Below are positions 43,587 to 51,959 of a DNA stretch of 64,000 nucleotides, piece by piece (position 1 is the stretch's first letter; every line of letters starts with the position of its first letter). The DNA is from Paenibacillus senegalimassiliensis (GTDB lineage Bacteria; Bacillota; Bacilli; Paenibacillales; Paenibacillaceae): positions 419,368-483,367 of the forward strand of contig NZ_LN909045.1 in the NCBI RefSeq assembly GCF_001486585.1, read 5' to 3'. A program made the translations under genes and the position numbers. The notes under the pieces were generated by a model. The model worked only from the letters and a program-made list of their open reading frames with translations. It searched no databases and was not told the origin of the DNA.

Positions 43587-44543
43587 ATGATTTCAACTGA
43601 AGGTGTGAGCAACTTAACCATGATTAAAGCCAATGGAGAAGCAAAATATTTATCGTTATATGAAGCGTTAGCGAGTGAAGTGCGATGGAAGATCATGAAG
43701 CTGGTGGCAGACAAGGAGATGAATGTCAAGGATATCGCGGCCAGCCTTGCGCTGAGTCCCTCCATCATCACCATGCATATTCGCAAGCTGGAGCAGGCCG
43801 GACTTATTACTACGCATCGAGTGAGGGCTGGAGGTGGCACCCATAAGATGTGTTCTCTCAAACACCACAGCATTGAGATTGAATTGCCGTCTGCAAATCG
43901 GCAAGAGCAAGTAAGAGAGCAACATATATCGGTTGGACATTACACAGCCTTTGAGGTTTATCCTACCTGCGGGCTTGGTACGAAGGAGAAAGAGATAGGA
44001 GTATGGGATGATCCACGCTATTTCCTTGATCCTGAACGGGTCCATGCGTCCATACTTTGGTTCGGGCGGGGATATGTTGAATACAAAATGCCGAACTTCC
44101 TGCTGGAGGATGAGCTGCCGGAGGCGCTGGAAATTTCCATGGAAATAGCCTCGGAGGCTCCTGGCCTGAGAGATGAATGGCCCTCGGATATCGGGTTTAC
44201 CTTCAACGGAACCTTTCTCGGAACCTGGACCAGTCCGGCTGACTTCGGGAGGGCGGCCCGCGGCAAGCTCACCCCGGCATGGTGGCATCGCAATGTCAAT
44301 CAATATGGGTTGCTTAAGACGATTCGTATCGAGCCCACGGGTACCTATATGGACGGGGAGCGCATGTCGGAGGTGACGCTGGCGGATATCGGGCTGCATG
44401 AACCGTTCTGGACCCTTCGCTTTGCCGTCGACGAGCAGGCCGTTCATGTAGGGGGATTAACCTTGTACGGGTCGGGGTTTGGCAACCATGATCAGGATAT
44501 TGTGGTACGGGCGTATATGGAAAGAGCGCAGCTTATAAAATAA
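43587..44543 (+). CDS. ArsR-like winged-helix regulator with a large C-terminal domain
   Basis: A 318-residue protein. Residues about 20-90 form a winged helix (VKDIAASLALSPSIITMHIRKLEQAGLI); residues 120-318 form an unrecognised domain with many aromatic residues (WDDPRYFLDPE, DIGFTFNGTFLGTWTSPADFG), plausibly a sugar-binding sensor. It is divergent from the GH43 gene, so it likely controls that gene. The start is uncertain: ATG 43587 has no good ribosome binding site, and GTG 43605 and ATG 43620 are alternatives. I cannot name the C-terminal family. Confidence 0.82.
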   Translation: MISTEGVSNLTMIKANGEAKYLSLYEALASEVRWKIMKLVADKEMNVKDIAASLALSPSIITMHIRKLEQAGLITTHRVRAGGGTHKMCSLKHHSIEIELPSANRQEQVREQHISVGHYTAFEVYPTCGLGTKEKEIGVWDDPRYFLDPERVHASILWFGRGYVEYKMPNFLLEDELPEALEISMEIASEAPGLRDEWPSDIGFTFNGTFLGTWTSPADFGRAARGKLTPAWWHRNVNQYGLLKTIRIEPTGTYMDGERMSEVTLADIGLHEPFWTLRFAVDEQAVHVGGLTLYGSGFGNHDQDIVVRAYMERAQLIK

Positions 44544-44557
44544 GCGGCGCTCTTTGG
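44521..44557 (+). terminator. Bidirectional terminator overlapping the regulator's last codons
   Basis: AAAGAGCGCAGC pairs with GCGGCGCTCTTT with one mismatch, across the stop codon. It lies between convergent genes. Confidence 0.75.
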
Positions 44558-44560
44558 CTT

Positions 44561-45844
44561 CTAGTCGAATCGGTAGATACGTACGCCATGTGGCGGCAAG
44601 TCGGCATGTAGCGTTTCGCCCTTCAGCTTTGCCAATTGTCCGCTCCATAACTCGATTCCTGCTTCCTTGTTGGCAAGGCCAATTTTCCAAAGTGGTAAAG
44701 CCAGAGGAAGCGTAGCTTCTCCGGTATTAAATACTGCGGCGTAGTGGAAGCCTTCAGGATGTTCGGCTGTCCAGACGATAAGCTCGCCTTCCCGTAGCGC
44801 TTCCTTGGCGCCCTGGCTTTCCCGGTGCATACGAAGGACCTCGCGATTGGTAAGGAGCGAGAGCGTCCAGTCATCGCAATCTCGCAATTCACCGCCGAAG
44901 ATGAGTGGCGAACGAAAGATGCTCCACAGCGACATCATGGTAAGTTGTTCGTCTCGGGTAAAGCGGGTCCAACGATCGGAGCCGCCGCCATCGACGGAGT
45001 GGATGCCGATATGACCGAGCGGTAGCATGTCGCAGTCCGGCCAGCAGCCTGCTTCTGGCACGCCTTGCCAGGTCCGGCAGCGGTCGAACATATCCAGCAG
45101 GAGGGGCCACAGATCCCAGAAATCGTCCGTGACACGCCACATGTTAGCATGTTCAGTGAAGAACCCCGAGTATTCCACTGGAGCGGGTCCCGGAGACAGA
45201 CTTAACACCATGGGACGACCGCATCGTTCAATCGCTTGAGAGATCAGGGTAATCTCCGCTGAATGAGTATCATAAAGCCTCGACGCAGCGATATCGTCTA
45301 CCTTTACCAAATCCACGCCCCACTGTGCATATAGCTCAAATAGTGAATCGTAGTAAGCCTGGGCTCCTTCTTTGGAGGCATCCACGCCATACATATCGGT
45401 GTTCCACGGGCAAATAGAGTTCGGGTGAGCTATGTCCCGGGCGGTTGCGAGCGTACCGAGAATGGGGGTAGCGGCGTGAACGGCCTGCCGGGGAATACCG
45501 CGCATGATATGGATGCCAAATTGCAGTCCAAGGCTGTGCACGTAATCGGCCAATGGCTTGAACCCTCGACCGCCTGCGGCAGAGGGGAAGCGGTTATCGG
45601 CAGGCATCAGCCGGGAGTATTCATCCATGACCAGTGGAACGAAGGGCCGATATTGCGAAGAGTTGGCCCCAGGCTCATACCACTGAATATCCACGGTGAT
45701 ATAGCTCCAGCCATAGTCCTTCAGATGCTGTGACATGTACTCTGTATTGCCCCGAATTTCTTCCTCTGTTACGGCAGCGCCGTAGCAATCCCAACTGTTC
45801 CAGCCCAAGGGGGGAACGGATGCAACACGTTTGTTATGATCCAT
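44561..45844 (-). CDS. Glycoside hydrolase family 27 alpha-galactosidase
   Basis: A 427-residue (beta/alpha)8 enzyme with a C-terminal beta domain. The N-terminus PPLGWNSWDCYG is the GH27 signature; the nucleophile is D183 (LVKVDD) and the acid/base D241 (WRVTDDFW). It lacks a signal peptide, so it hydrolyses imported alpha-galactosides or related alpha-linked sugars such as beta-L-arabinopyranosides. The frame opens with TTG at 45850, but AAAGGAG is spaced for ATG 45844. It is the last gene of an MFS-AraC-GH27 series on this strand. Confidence 0.92.
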   Translation of the reverse strand: MDHNKRVASVPPLGWNSWDCYGAAVTEEEIRGNTEYMSQHLKDYGWSYITVDIQWYEPGANSSQYRPFVPLVMDEYSRLMPADNRFPSAAGGRGFKPLADYVHSLGLQFGIHIMRGIPRQAVHAATPILGTLATARDIAHPNSICPWNTDMYGVDASKEGAQAYYDSLFELYAQWGVDLVKVDDIAASRLYDTHSAEITLISQAIERCGRPMVLSLSPGPAPVEYSGFFTEHANMWRVTDDFWDLWPLLLDMFDRCRTWQGVPEAGCWPDCDMLPLGHIGIHSVDGGGSDRWTRFTRDEQLTMMSLWSIFRSPLIFGGELRDCDDWTLSLLTNREVLRMHRESQGAKEALREGELIVWTAEHPEGFHYAAVFNTGEATLPLALPLWKIGLANKEAGIELWSGQLAKLKGETLHADLPPHGVRIYRFD

Positions 45845-45965
45845 GATCAAGCTCCTTTGCTAATGCATTATTGCTCTTCTCATGTTCATCATAATCAAGG
45901 GATTCAGCGATATCTACGATAAGGTTATAAGTGAAATAGCAAAATATTGCGGTTCATTAAGAAAG

Positions 45966-46847
45966 CTAATTAAAAAATAATTTGCGATAAATAAGGCTTT
46001 CGCCACCACTGCGGAATTCGCCTGGAGTCAGTCCGGTCAGGCTGCGGAATGCCTTGATAAAGTAACTGCCACTGGAGTAGCCAATCTGTTCTGCAATTTG
46101 CTCAACGCTGAGCCGGGTGCCCCGTAACAGTTCCATCGCATTTTCGGTTCGTATGCGGGTCAGGTAGGCACCAGGCGTTAATCCCGTGCTGGCCGAGAAG
46201 CTGCGGATGAAGTGATATTTGGATAAGCCCACCTGTTCTGATAGCTGATCCATGCTGATCATCTGCGAATAGTTCAACTCGATATATGTGGCGGCGAGTT
46301 GAATGTTCGTCGGCCAAGCCTCTCTATTCCGAAGAATACTAGACTGCATTCGGGCCAGCTCCGTGACGAACTGATAGACGCAGGAGGAGGCGATTAGGGG
46401 ATCAGAGATCCGACCCGCTTCCGCATCAACTACGATCATCCGGGCTAATCGGACCGCCGCACAGTCTGAGGGGAGCTTGGGAACCTCTCCGGCTTCACGC
46501 AGGAATCTGCGCCAATGGGGCAAGATGAGCCTGGGCCTGAACAGCAAGAAGAGGAATTCCCAAGGTTCTTCGGCCCCGGCGGGATAATAGTAGCGGTGCG
46601 GGCCGGGAATCTCCGCCAGGAAGGCTTGACCGGCCGTCACGCGGTGTATCCGGTTATTCGATTCGTACACCCCTTCCCCAGCAATCGTATACTGGAATAG
46701 TAGAAGGGGGCCGTCGGTTCGCTCCAGTCCATCCCAAGCATAAGAGGAATCGGTGATGCAGTCATAACCGGCAGCGTATAGCACGCAAAGCTGGAGCTCC
46801 TCATCTTCAGTAAAACGAAATCCATAGGTACCACGAGAAATGTCCAT
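45966..46847 (-). CDS. AraC family regulator in the alpha-galactosidase operon
   Basis: A 293-residue regulator with an N-terminal cupin (about 30-115; QYTIAGEGVYE, AFLAEIPGPHRYYYP) and a C-terminal double HTH (about 190-285; DQLSEQVGLSKYHFIRSF and AEQIGYSSGSYFIKAFRSLTGLTPGEFR). AAGGAGAACG precedes ATG. It begins 12 bases after the MFS stop, so it is likely cotranscribed with the transporter and controls it and the GH27 gene, 121 bases further on. Confidence 0.92.
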   Translation of the reverse strand: MDISRGTYGFRFTEDEELQLCVLYAAGYDCITDSSYAWDGLERTDGPLLLFQYTIAGEGVYESNNRIHRVTAGQAFLAEIPGPHRYYYPAGAEEPWEFLFLLFRPRLILPHWRRFLREAGEVPKLPSDCAAVRLARMIVVDAEAGRISDPLIASSCVYQFVTELARMQSSILRNREAWPTNIQLAATYIELNYSQMISMDQLSEQVGLSKYHFIRSFSASTGLTPGAYLTRIRTENAMELLRGTRLSVEQIAEQIGYSSGSYFIKAFRSLTGLTPGEFRSGGESLIYRKLFFN

Positions 46848-46859
46848 GAGCGTTCTCCT

Positions 46860-48026
46860 TCAGTTTTTTTTCAATACCCACAACAAACGATTCATTGCCA
46901 ACAGCATAATAACAAACAGGAGTACCAAATAGTAAGGGAAAGTATTCATGCTTGTCATTTGCGCCAACAAACCAAACAGAGGGGGCATGAGCATAATCCC
47001 TAAATAAGAAACAGCCATCTGTGACCCCATCATGGACTGGGACAGTTCTTGTCCGAAGTTTTTTGGCGTCAGATGCAGCAGGTTGGGAAATATAGGTGCA
47101 TTACCCAAACCCACCAGAAATAGAGCAACCGTGGAGACGGCTGTTGGCAGTGGTAGCATGAGCATTACAATTCCCATGAACAGAATACCTTGTCCAAGGT
47201 GAATTAATCTCCAGCTTGTCACCCGATCCGCTAATAAACCGGAGAGCAGTCGGCCGGTGGCAATTCCAACATAATACAACGTAACGGATTGGGCTGCAGC
47301 TTCCAGAGACACCCCTTTGGTATTCACTAGAAAACTGCTTCCCCATATCCCTGCGGTATACTCGATGGCGCAAGAACCTATAAATATAAGCCAGACCGCT
47401 CTGGCGGAAGGTAATTTGAAAAGCGACAGGATGCTGACCGACTTAAATACAATCTCTTTATTCGCTGACTTGCCTTGGTGAACTTTTCTCCATAGGGGCA
47501 ATGAGAACAGGGCAATCATCGCAATAGAAGCCTGTACCATAAAGACAGCATAATAGCCACTCCGCCAGTGATTTGACTCTGAAAGTGATAACGACATTAG
47601 ATAGGGGCTCATGGAAACTCCGATCCCATAAAAACAGTGCAGGAGATTCATATGACTTGCCTTATAGTGTAGTGCTACGTAATTGTTCAGAGCCGCGTCT
47701 ATGGCACCAGCGCCCAGGCCTAACGGGATTGCAAACAGGCATAGCCATAACATATTTTGTGAAAAAGAAAAGCCAAGGAGTGCAACAGCCGTCAAGCTGA
47801 CACTTGCCGCCGTTATAGCAGCCGTTCCATATTTCTGGATTAATTTTGCACTACTCAAGCTTGAGATGGTTGTAAAGCCTGAGATGGTGAAGGTGACATA
47901 TCCTGCTGCTGAGACTGGAACGCCAAACTCTGTATTGATGGCGGGCCAGGCCGTTCCAAATATGGAATCGGGTATCCCCAAGCTTATAAATATGATATAA
48001 ATGATGATTAAAAGTAATGTAGCCAT
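46860..48026 (-). CDS. MFS transporter, FucP-like sugar permease
   Basis: A 388-residue, twelve-helix permease. ISLGIPDSIFGTAWPAI at the N-terminus and GAGAIDAALNNYVALHY in helix 4 are features of the FHS/fucose-permease-like MFS branch. An upstream frame adds 19 polar residues, but CAGGAGG is spaced for ATG 48026. It is first in the order MFS-AraC-GH27, so it may import an alpha-galactoside or galactose. The divergent AraC gene at 48153 may activate it. Confidence 0.88.
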   Translation of the reverse strand: MATLLLIIIYIIFISLGIPDSIFGTAWPAINTEFGVPVSAAGYVTFTISGFTTISSLSSAKLIQKYGTAAITAASVSLTAVALLGFSFSQNMLWLCLFAIPLGLGAGAIDAALNNYVALHYKASHMNLLHCFYGIGVSMSPYLMSLSLSESNHWRSGYYAVFMVQASIAMIALFSLPLWRKVHQGKSANKEIVFKSVSILSLFKLPSARAVWLIFIGSCAIEYTAGIWGSSFLVNTKGVSLEAAAQSVTLYYVGIATGRLLSGLLADRVTSWRLIHLGQGILFMGIVMLMLPLPTAVSTVALFLVGLGNAPIFPNLLHLTPKNFGQELSQSMMGSQMAVSYLGIMLMPPLFGLLAQMTSMNTFPYYLVLLFVIMLLAMNRLLWVLKKN

Positions 48027-48076
48027 AGTTGCCTCCTGAAATTTGTTGGTAAATGAGTCAGAGCATGAATTGAAAT

Positions 48077-48138
48077 ATATCACAAATAAAAGCCTTTTTC
48101 TTGCAGTATTTCACTTTTTTACAGTACAATATCACAAA
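48077..48138 (+). promoter_or_regulatory. Direct repeat ATATCACAAA, twice, 52 bp apart
   Basis: ATATCACAAA occurs at 48077-48086 and 48129-48138 in the divergent MFS/AraC gap; 52 bp is about five helical turns. The right copy begins in the -10 of the AraC promoter. Such spacing suits an AraC-type regulator that contacts two sites on one face of the DNA. Confidence 0.45.
48101..48130 (+). promoter_or_regulatory. Promoter of the divergent AraC gene
   Basis: TTGCAG at 48101, an 18-bp spacer and TACAAT at 48125, just before a strong AAAAAGGAGG site. Confidence 0.55.
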
Positions 48139-48152
48139 AAGGAGGTCCTGAT

Positions 48153-49031
48153 ATGAAGAAGACAGTGAGCACAGATGAACAACTGCGAGAACTGGCTACA
48201 CATGGATCTCCACAGTTCCCAATACAATATTATCTTGACGATACGGATGAGTTCCCTCACTACAGTATCAATCGACATTGGCATGAAGAATTGGAATTTG
48301 CGATCGTTCAGGAAGGGAAGGTCAAGTATCTGGTTGGCGAGGATACTGTACATTTAGCTCAGGGGGAAGGTATTTTTGTAAATTCACGAGTTATTCATGG
48401 ATATGAGGCAGGAGGTAGGGCGCTTGTTCCTAATGTGGTATGCTCTCCTGAAATTATTTCCGGCAGCCATCAATCTGTGTATCAGAAATTTGTGTATCCT
48501 ATCATTTATTCTCATATCTCTTGCTTGCGTCTGAGCAATCAGATCGATTGGCAAAATGAGATTCTGCAATCTCTCTACCATGTGTTTCATTTGTTGAATG
48601 CTCGGGAAGAGACAAAGGAACTTGATGTACAAATTGAGCTTGCTTCGATCTGGCGCACATTGTATCTACATCAGGACGATTGTATGAGATCTCCGCAGAC
48701 TTCAGGTTTTCAGACGACGCAAGCACGGCTAAGAATGATGCTGGAATTTATTTATGAGAACTACATGGAACGGATTAGACTCTCTGATATTGCATCAGCC
48801 GCCAAAGTGAGCAAGAGTGAGGCGTTACGGTGCTTCAAGGAAGGACTTCATGCCTCCCCGGTAGATTATCTGATCGGGTTTAGATTAAATAAAGCTAGAG
48901 AATTGCTGCAAACTACAGAAATCACGGTTACGGAGATTGCGTCCAAAGTAGGTTTTGAAGAGGTAGGGTATTTTGCTCGAATGTTTAAGAAGACCTATGG
49001 TGTAACACCAAAACATGTAAGAAGATATTAG
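48153..49031 (+). CDS. AraC family regulator, divergent from the MFS gene
   Basis: A 292-residue regulator: cupin about 20-120 (HWHEELEFAIVQEGKVKYLVG, a metal-type barrel) and C-terminal HTH pair about 190-292 (ASAAKVSKSEALRCFKEG and ASKVGFEEVGYFARMFKKTYGVTPK). AAAAAGGAGG lies 9 bases before ATG. It faces the MFS-AraC-GH27 operon, so its likely role is to sense the imported sugar and control the transporter. Its base composition is more AT-rich than that of the neighbours, as is the MFS gene's, which may reflect transfer of the pair. Confidence 0.92.
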   Translation: MKKTVSTDEQLRELATHGSPQFPIQYYLDDTDEFPHYSINRHWHEELEFAIVQEGKVKYLVGEDTVHLAQGEGIFVNSRVIHGYEAGGRALVPNVVCSPEIISGSHQSVYQKFVYPIIYSHISCLRLSNQIDWQNEILQSLYHVFHLLNAREETKELDVQIELASIWRTLYLHQDDCMRSPQTSGFQTTQARLRMMLEFIYENYMERIRLSDIASAAKVSKSEALRCFKEGLHASPVDYLIGFRLNKARELLQTTEITVTEIASKVGFEEVGYFARMFKKTYGVTPKHVRRY

Positions 49032-49050
49032 GATTGAGGATATATGGGGG

Positions 49051-49079
49051 TTGACGCACCTTGCGTAATGTCGCATAAT
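49051..49079 (+). promoter_or_regulatory. Promoter of the guanine-riboswitch transcript
   Basis: TTGACG at 49051 (5 of 6), a 17-bp spacer, CATAAT at 49074 (5 of 6); the aptamer begins about 15 bases later. Confidence 0.7.
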
Positions 49080-49093
49080 AACATGCAGTGTTC

Positions 49094-49163
49094 AAATTCG
49101 TATAACTCCGCCAGAAATGGGGCGGGGGTCTCTACAGGAAGCCTAACTTCCTTGCTACGAATA
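49094..49163 (+). ncRNA. Purine riboswitch aptamer, guanine class
   Basis: The three-way junction is readable: P1 TTCGTA/TACGAA (49097-49102 and 49156-49161), J1/2 TATAAC, P2 CTCCGCC/GGCGGGG with loop AGAAATGG, J2/3 GTCTCTAC, P3 AGGAAG/CTTCCT with loop CCTAA. The specificity base before the closing TA of J3/1 is C (GCTACGA), as in guanine-binding members; adenine members have T. It controls the EamA permease at 49280. Confidence 0.88.
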
Positions 49164-49219
49164 TCAGATCGCAGTTCATGTAACTGAACGGTCTATATTC
49201 CGGGCAAGGGAGTTTTTTT
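49147..49219 (+). terminator. Riboswitch terminator that uses the aptamer's 3' strand
   Basis: CTTCCTTGC (49147-49155, part of P3, J3/1 and P1 side) can pair with GCAAGGGAG (49204-49212), followed by seven Ts. A CAGTT/AACTG hairpin nests in the loop. Because the stem takes bases from the aptamer, ligand binding should prevent termination, i.e. an ON switch. Confidence 0.6.
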
Positions 49220-49279
49220 GCGTTTGGCTGCTTGCGATGGACACGACAACTTATATACAGAAGGAGATTATCATACGCG

Positions 49280-50275
49280 ATGAGACATAAATGGCTTGTA
49301 TTTCTAGGTGCTGTCAGTTATGGAGTGTTGTCTACTATTGTGACCAAAGCCTATGGGCAGGGATATTCGCTCGGTCAGGTGGTTGGCAGTCAACTGCTGA
49401 CAGGATTTGTGTTGATCTGGCTGCTAGCTCTTATAGTGAAGCTGGGTGAGAGACGCAAGGAGAAGAAAGGTGAAGCCTCGGTTACTCCCGGCTCTGGTAT
49501 CATGAAGCTGACCTGGAAGCAACGCCTGCTTCTGCTCGCTGCGGGTGCACCCACGGCGATTACGGGGCTGCTCTATTATCAATCCTTACATTACATTCAG
49601 AACTCATTGGCAATCGTGCTGTTGTTCCAGTTCACCTGGATGGGAGTGCTACTTCAAACGATCGTGCAGAAGAAACGCCCCCACAAGGTTGTTCTGTTCA
49701 CTTTAGTTATCCTGTTTGTAGGCACCTTGCTGGCTGCTGGCGTATTTGAACGGGGCAGCGGTGGCTACGACTGGCGAGGCATCGTATTTGGCCTGCTGGC
49801 TGCGGTCAGCTATACCTTGTTCGTGCTGTTGAGTGGGAAAGCGATTCCTTCTGCTCATCCGGTATATCGCAGTAGCTGGATGATTACGGGCGGCATGTTG
49901 CTAGTGTTCCTGTTATTCCCGCCAACCTTCCTGTTCGATGGAACACTACTTCAAGGCTTGTTGCCCTACGGATTTTTCCTTGGCCTGCTTGGGGCCTTCC
50001 TTCCGCCGTTGCTATTTGCCATTGGTGTACCGTCGACAGGCGAAGGGATGGCAGCGATTCTCGGCGCTTCCGAGCTTCCAGTAGCGGTGCTGCTGTCCAG
50101 TGTCGTGCTTCATGAGCATGTCAGTGGCATCCAGTGGTTTGGCGTGTTGCTGGTCTTGCTGGGTGTTGCGCTTCCCGAACTGCATAAGCGGTGGCGGGGA
50201 GGCCAGCGGCCAGCCAAAGCCCCGGTATCTGTCGGCGGTTCTGCCAACAGCCCGGATGTCAAAGTGTTACGTTAA
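49280..50275 (+). CDS. EamA/DMT permease under guanine riboswitch
   Basis: A 331-residue permease of about ten helices in two EamA repeats (about 4-150 and 165-300; GAVSYGVLSTIVTK and GLLAAVSYTLFVLLSG open the halves). The C-terminal tail is polar. Control by a guanine-class riboswitch suggests transport of a purine base or a related compound; if the switch turns on with ligand, the protein would be an exporter, as PbuE is for adenine. The frame opens at 49232 but ATG 49280 starts the first helix with AAGGAG 13 bases upstream. Confidence 0.85.
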   Translation: MRHKWLVFLGAVSYGVLSTIVTKAYGQGYSLGQVVGSQLLTGFVLIWLLALIVKLGERRKEKKGEASVTPGSGIMKLTWKQRLLLLAAGAPTAITGLLYYQSLHYIQNSLAIVLLFQFTWMGVLLQTIVQKKRPHKVVLFTLVILFVGTLLAAGVFERGSGGYDWRGIVFGLLAAVSYTLFVLLSGKAIPSAHPVYRSSWMITGGMLLVFLLFPPTFLFDGTLLQGLLPYGFFLGLLGAFLPPLLFAIGVPSTGEGMAAILGASELPVAVLLSSVVLHEHVSGIQWFGVLLVLLGVALPELHKRWRGGQRPAKAPVSVGGSANSPDVKVLR

Positions 50276-50306
50276 TCTGGTGATTCACTTGGCGGCACGG
50301 GCGAGG

Positions 50307-51953
50307 TTATCTCCCGCGGAAGTCCCGTGGCGACTCGCCCGTCAGCTTCTTGAACACTTTGCTGAAATATTTCACATCACGGAAACCGACCATCTCGCCG
50401 ATTTCGTGCAGCTTCAGATTTGGGTTGGCCATGAGTAGCTTGGCCTTGTCGATCCGATATTGGCTTAAATAGTCGGAGAAATTAATACCGAATTCCTGTT
50501 TGAACTTCCGGGATACGTATTCCCGGCTTACATAGAACTGCGCAGCGATTTCCTGCAAGGATAAGTCTGCTTGATAATGCTGTTCCACATACTGCACGAT
50601 ATCAGCCATCGTATGCTTCTCCTTGGCGGGCTGCCGGGAGAGCAGCTTGGCTGTTTGTTCAATGACCTGCAACGACCAGTCCCGCCACACATAGCGGGAG
50701 AAGGTGTAGCTATCAGGATTGGGCAGGACATTGGCTAGACCTGCTGGTGCAGGAGTGTCTGATTCATCAAGGGAACCCCCCTTAAGCATGGCCTCGGCCT
50801 GCTCGCCGAAGGCTTCCCGCACGAGCCGCGTCTGAAACGACAAAATGTCGTTCCTCCAAATGGCCAGCAGTTCGGGAGTCACCTTGCCGCTGCGGCAAAG
50901 CTCATCGATCCAGCGCTCTGCGGCAGCGGTCATTTGTGCGGGATCGGAGCTCATGACGGCGAGCTTCCAATCCTCCTGCACCTTGGCAAAGCTTAAGGAT
51001 AGCTTGCCGGATGCGGTAGCGGGTGCTTCTGGAACTTCTGTGTGAATGAAGCGGTCAGGTTCAAGCAAATTGCGGCGGCGTAGCACGGCCAGCGCTTCGC
51101 TATACTGCCGGTGAAGGCTGGCGGGCAGTGATCCTGTCTGGCCTAGTCCGAAATGCAGCCGCCGTTGCAAGGTGTGATGCAATCCCCGATTGATCTGCTC
51201 TACTTGCTCGAAGGCTTGCTCTGGCCGCTCCCACAGGAGCAGCAAAATTTCCAGCGGTGCGCCCCAATGCCTGAACGCGATGCCCATTCGTCCAGGCAGC
51301 AGAAATTCATTGCAGATATTGATCAGCGCGAAATGCAGTAGCTCGCTATTATACCCGAACCGTTGCTGGAGGATGGCATCTCCGGCATCTATCTGGCAGA
51401 GCAGCAGGCGTGCAGATGTGATATCGGCAGGAATAACCCCTTCCTCCCGCAAGCGGCGCAACGAAGCTTCGGCGGAGCCGGGATCATCAATCAGGGAGGA
51501 GAGCAGCTTCTCCCCGTATACGGGCTTGAACTCATTGAGCCGGATGCTCTTGTGCTGCATATCCAGACGCCCCTGCTCCTCCTCTCGCCACTGGCTCACC
51601 GCTTTGGCTACTGCGGCATTGATGGCTTCGGGATCGATAGGCTTGAGGATATAGTCGATTCCTCCATGCCTCACGGTGCTGCGAACAAATTCGAAATCGT
51701 CATGTCCGCTGACCACAATGAATTTCACATTTCCGGCGTGCTCGCGTACCCAGGTCATCAGTTCAAGACCATGACCCGATTCCATCATCATGTCCATAAT
51801 GATAAGTTGCGGCGGGGTGGCTTTGATGAAGTCAATGGCTTCATTGCCCCCACCGGCTTCTTCAATATCCCGTATTCCGTGGCTTTCCCAATCAACCAGT
51901 AAGCGCACGGCCTTGCGAACCCGTACTTCATCATCGACAATTAACGCTCTCAT
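50307..51953 (-). CDS. YesN-like response regulator with AraC-type DNA-binding domain
   Basis: A 548-residue regulator. Receiver domain 1-125 with acidic DDE near 7-9, phospho-acceptor D54 (IIMDMMMESG), and K in ILKPID. A middle region (about 130-430) is of unknown fold, as in other YesN proteins. The C-terminal AraC HTH pair (about 445-545) has LQEIAAQFYVSREYVSRKFKQ and GEMVGFRDVKYFSKVFKKLTGESP. GGAGAG precedes ATG. It starts 6 bases after the kinase stop and should activate the divergent sugar ABC operon. Confidence 0.93.
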   Translation of the reverse strand: MRALIVDDEVRVRKAVRLLVDWESHGIRDIEEAGGGNEAIDFIKATPPQLIIMDMMMESGHGLELMTWVREHAGNVKFIVVSGHDDFEFVRSTVRHGGIDYILKPIDPEAINAAVAKAVSQWREEEQGRLDMQHKSIRLNEFKPVYGEKLLSSLIDDPGSAEASLRRLREEGVIPADITSARLLLCQIDAGDAILQQRFGYNSELLHFALINICNEFLLPGRMGIAFRHWGAPLEILLLLWERPEQAFEQVEQINRGLHHTLQRRLHFGLGQTGSLPASLHRQYSEALAVLRRRNLLEPDRFIHTEVPEAPATASGKLSLSFAKVQEDWKLAVMSSDPAQMTAAAERWIDELCRSGKVTPELLAIWRNDILSFQTRLVREAFGEQAEAMLKGGSLDESDTPAPAGLANVLPNPDSYTFSRYVWRDWSLQVIEQTAKLLSRQPAKEKHTMADIVQYVEQHYQADLSLQEIAAQFYVSREYVSRKFKQEFGINFSDYLSQYRIDKAKLLMANPNLKLHEIGEMVGFRDVKYFSKVFKKLTGESPRDFRGR

Positions 51954-51959
51954 ACTCGT

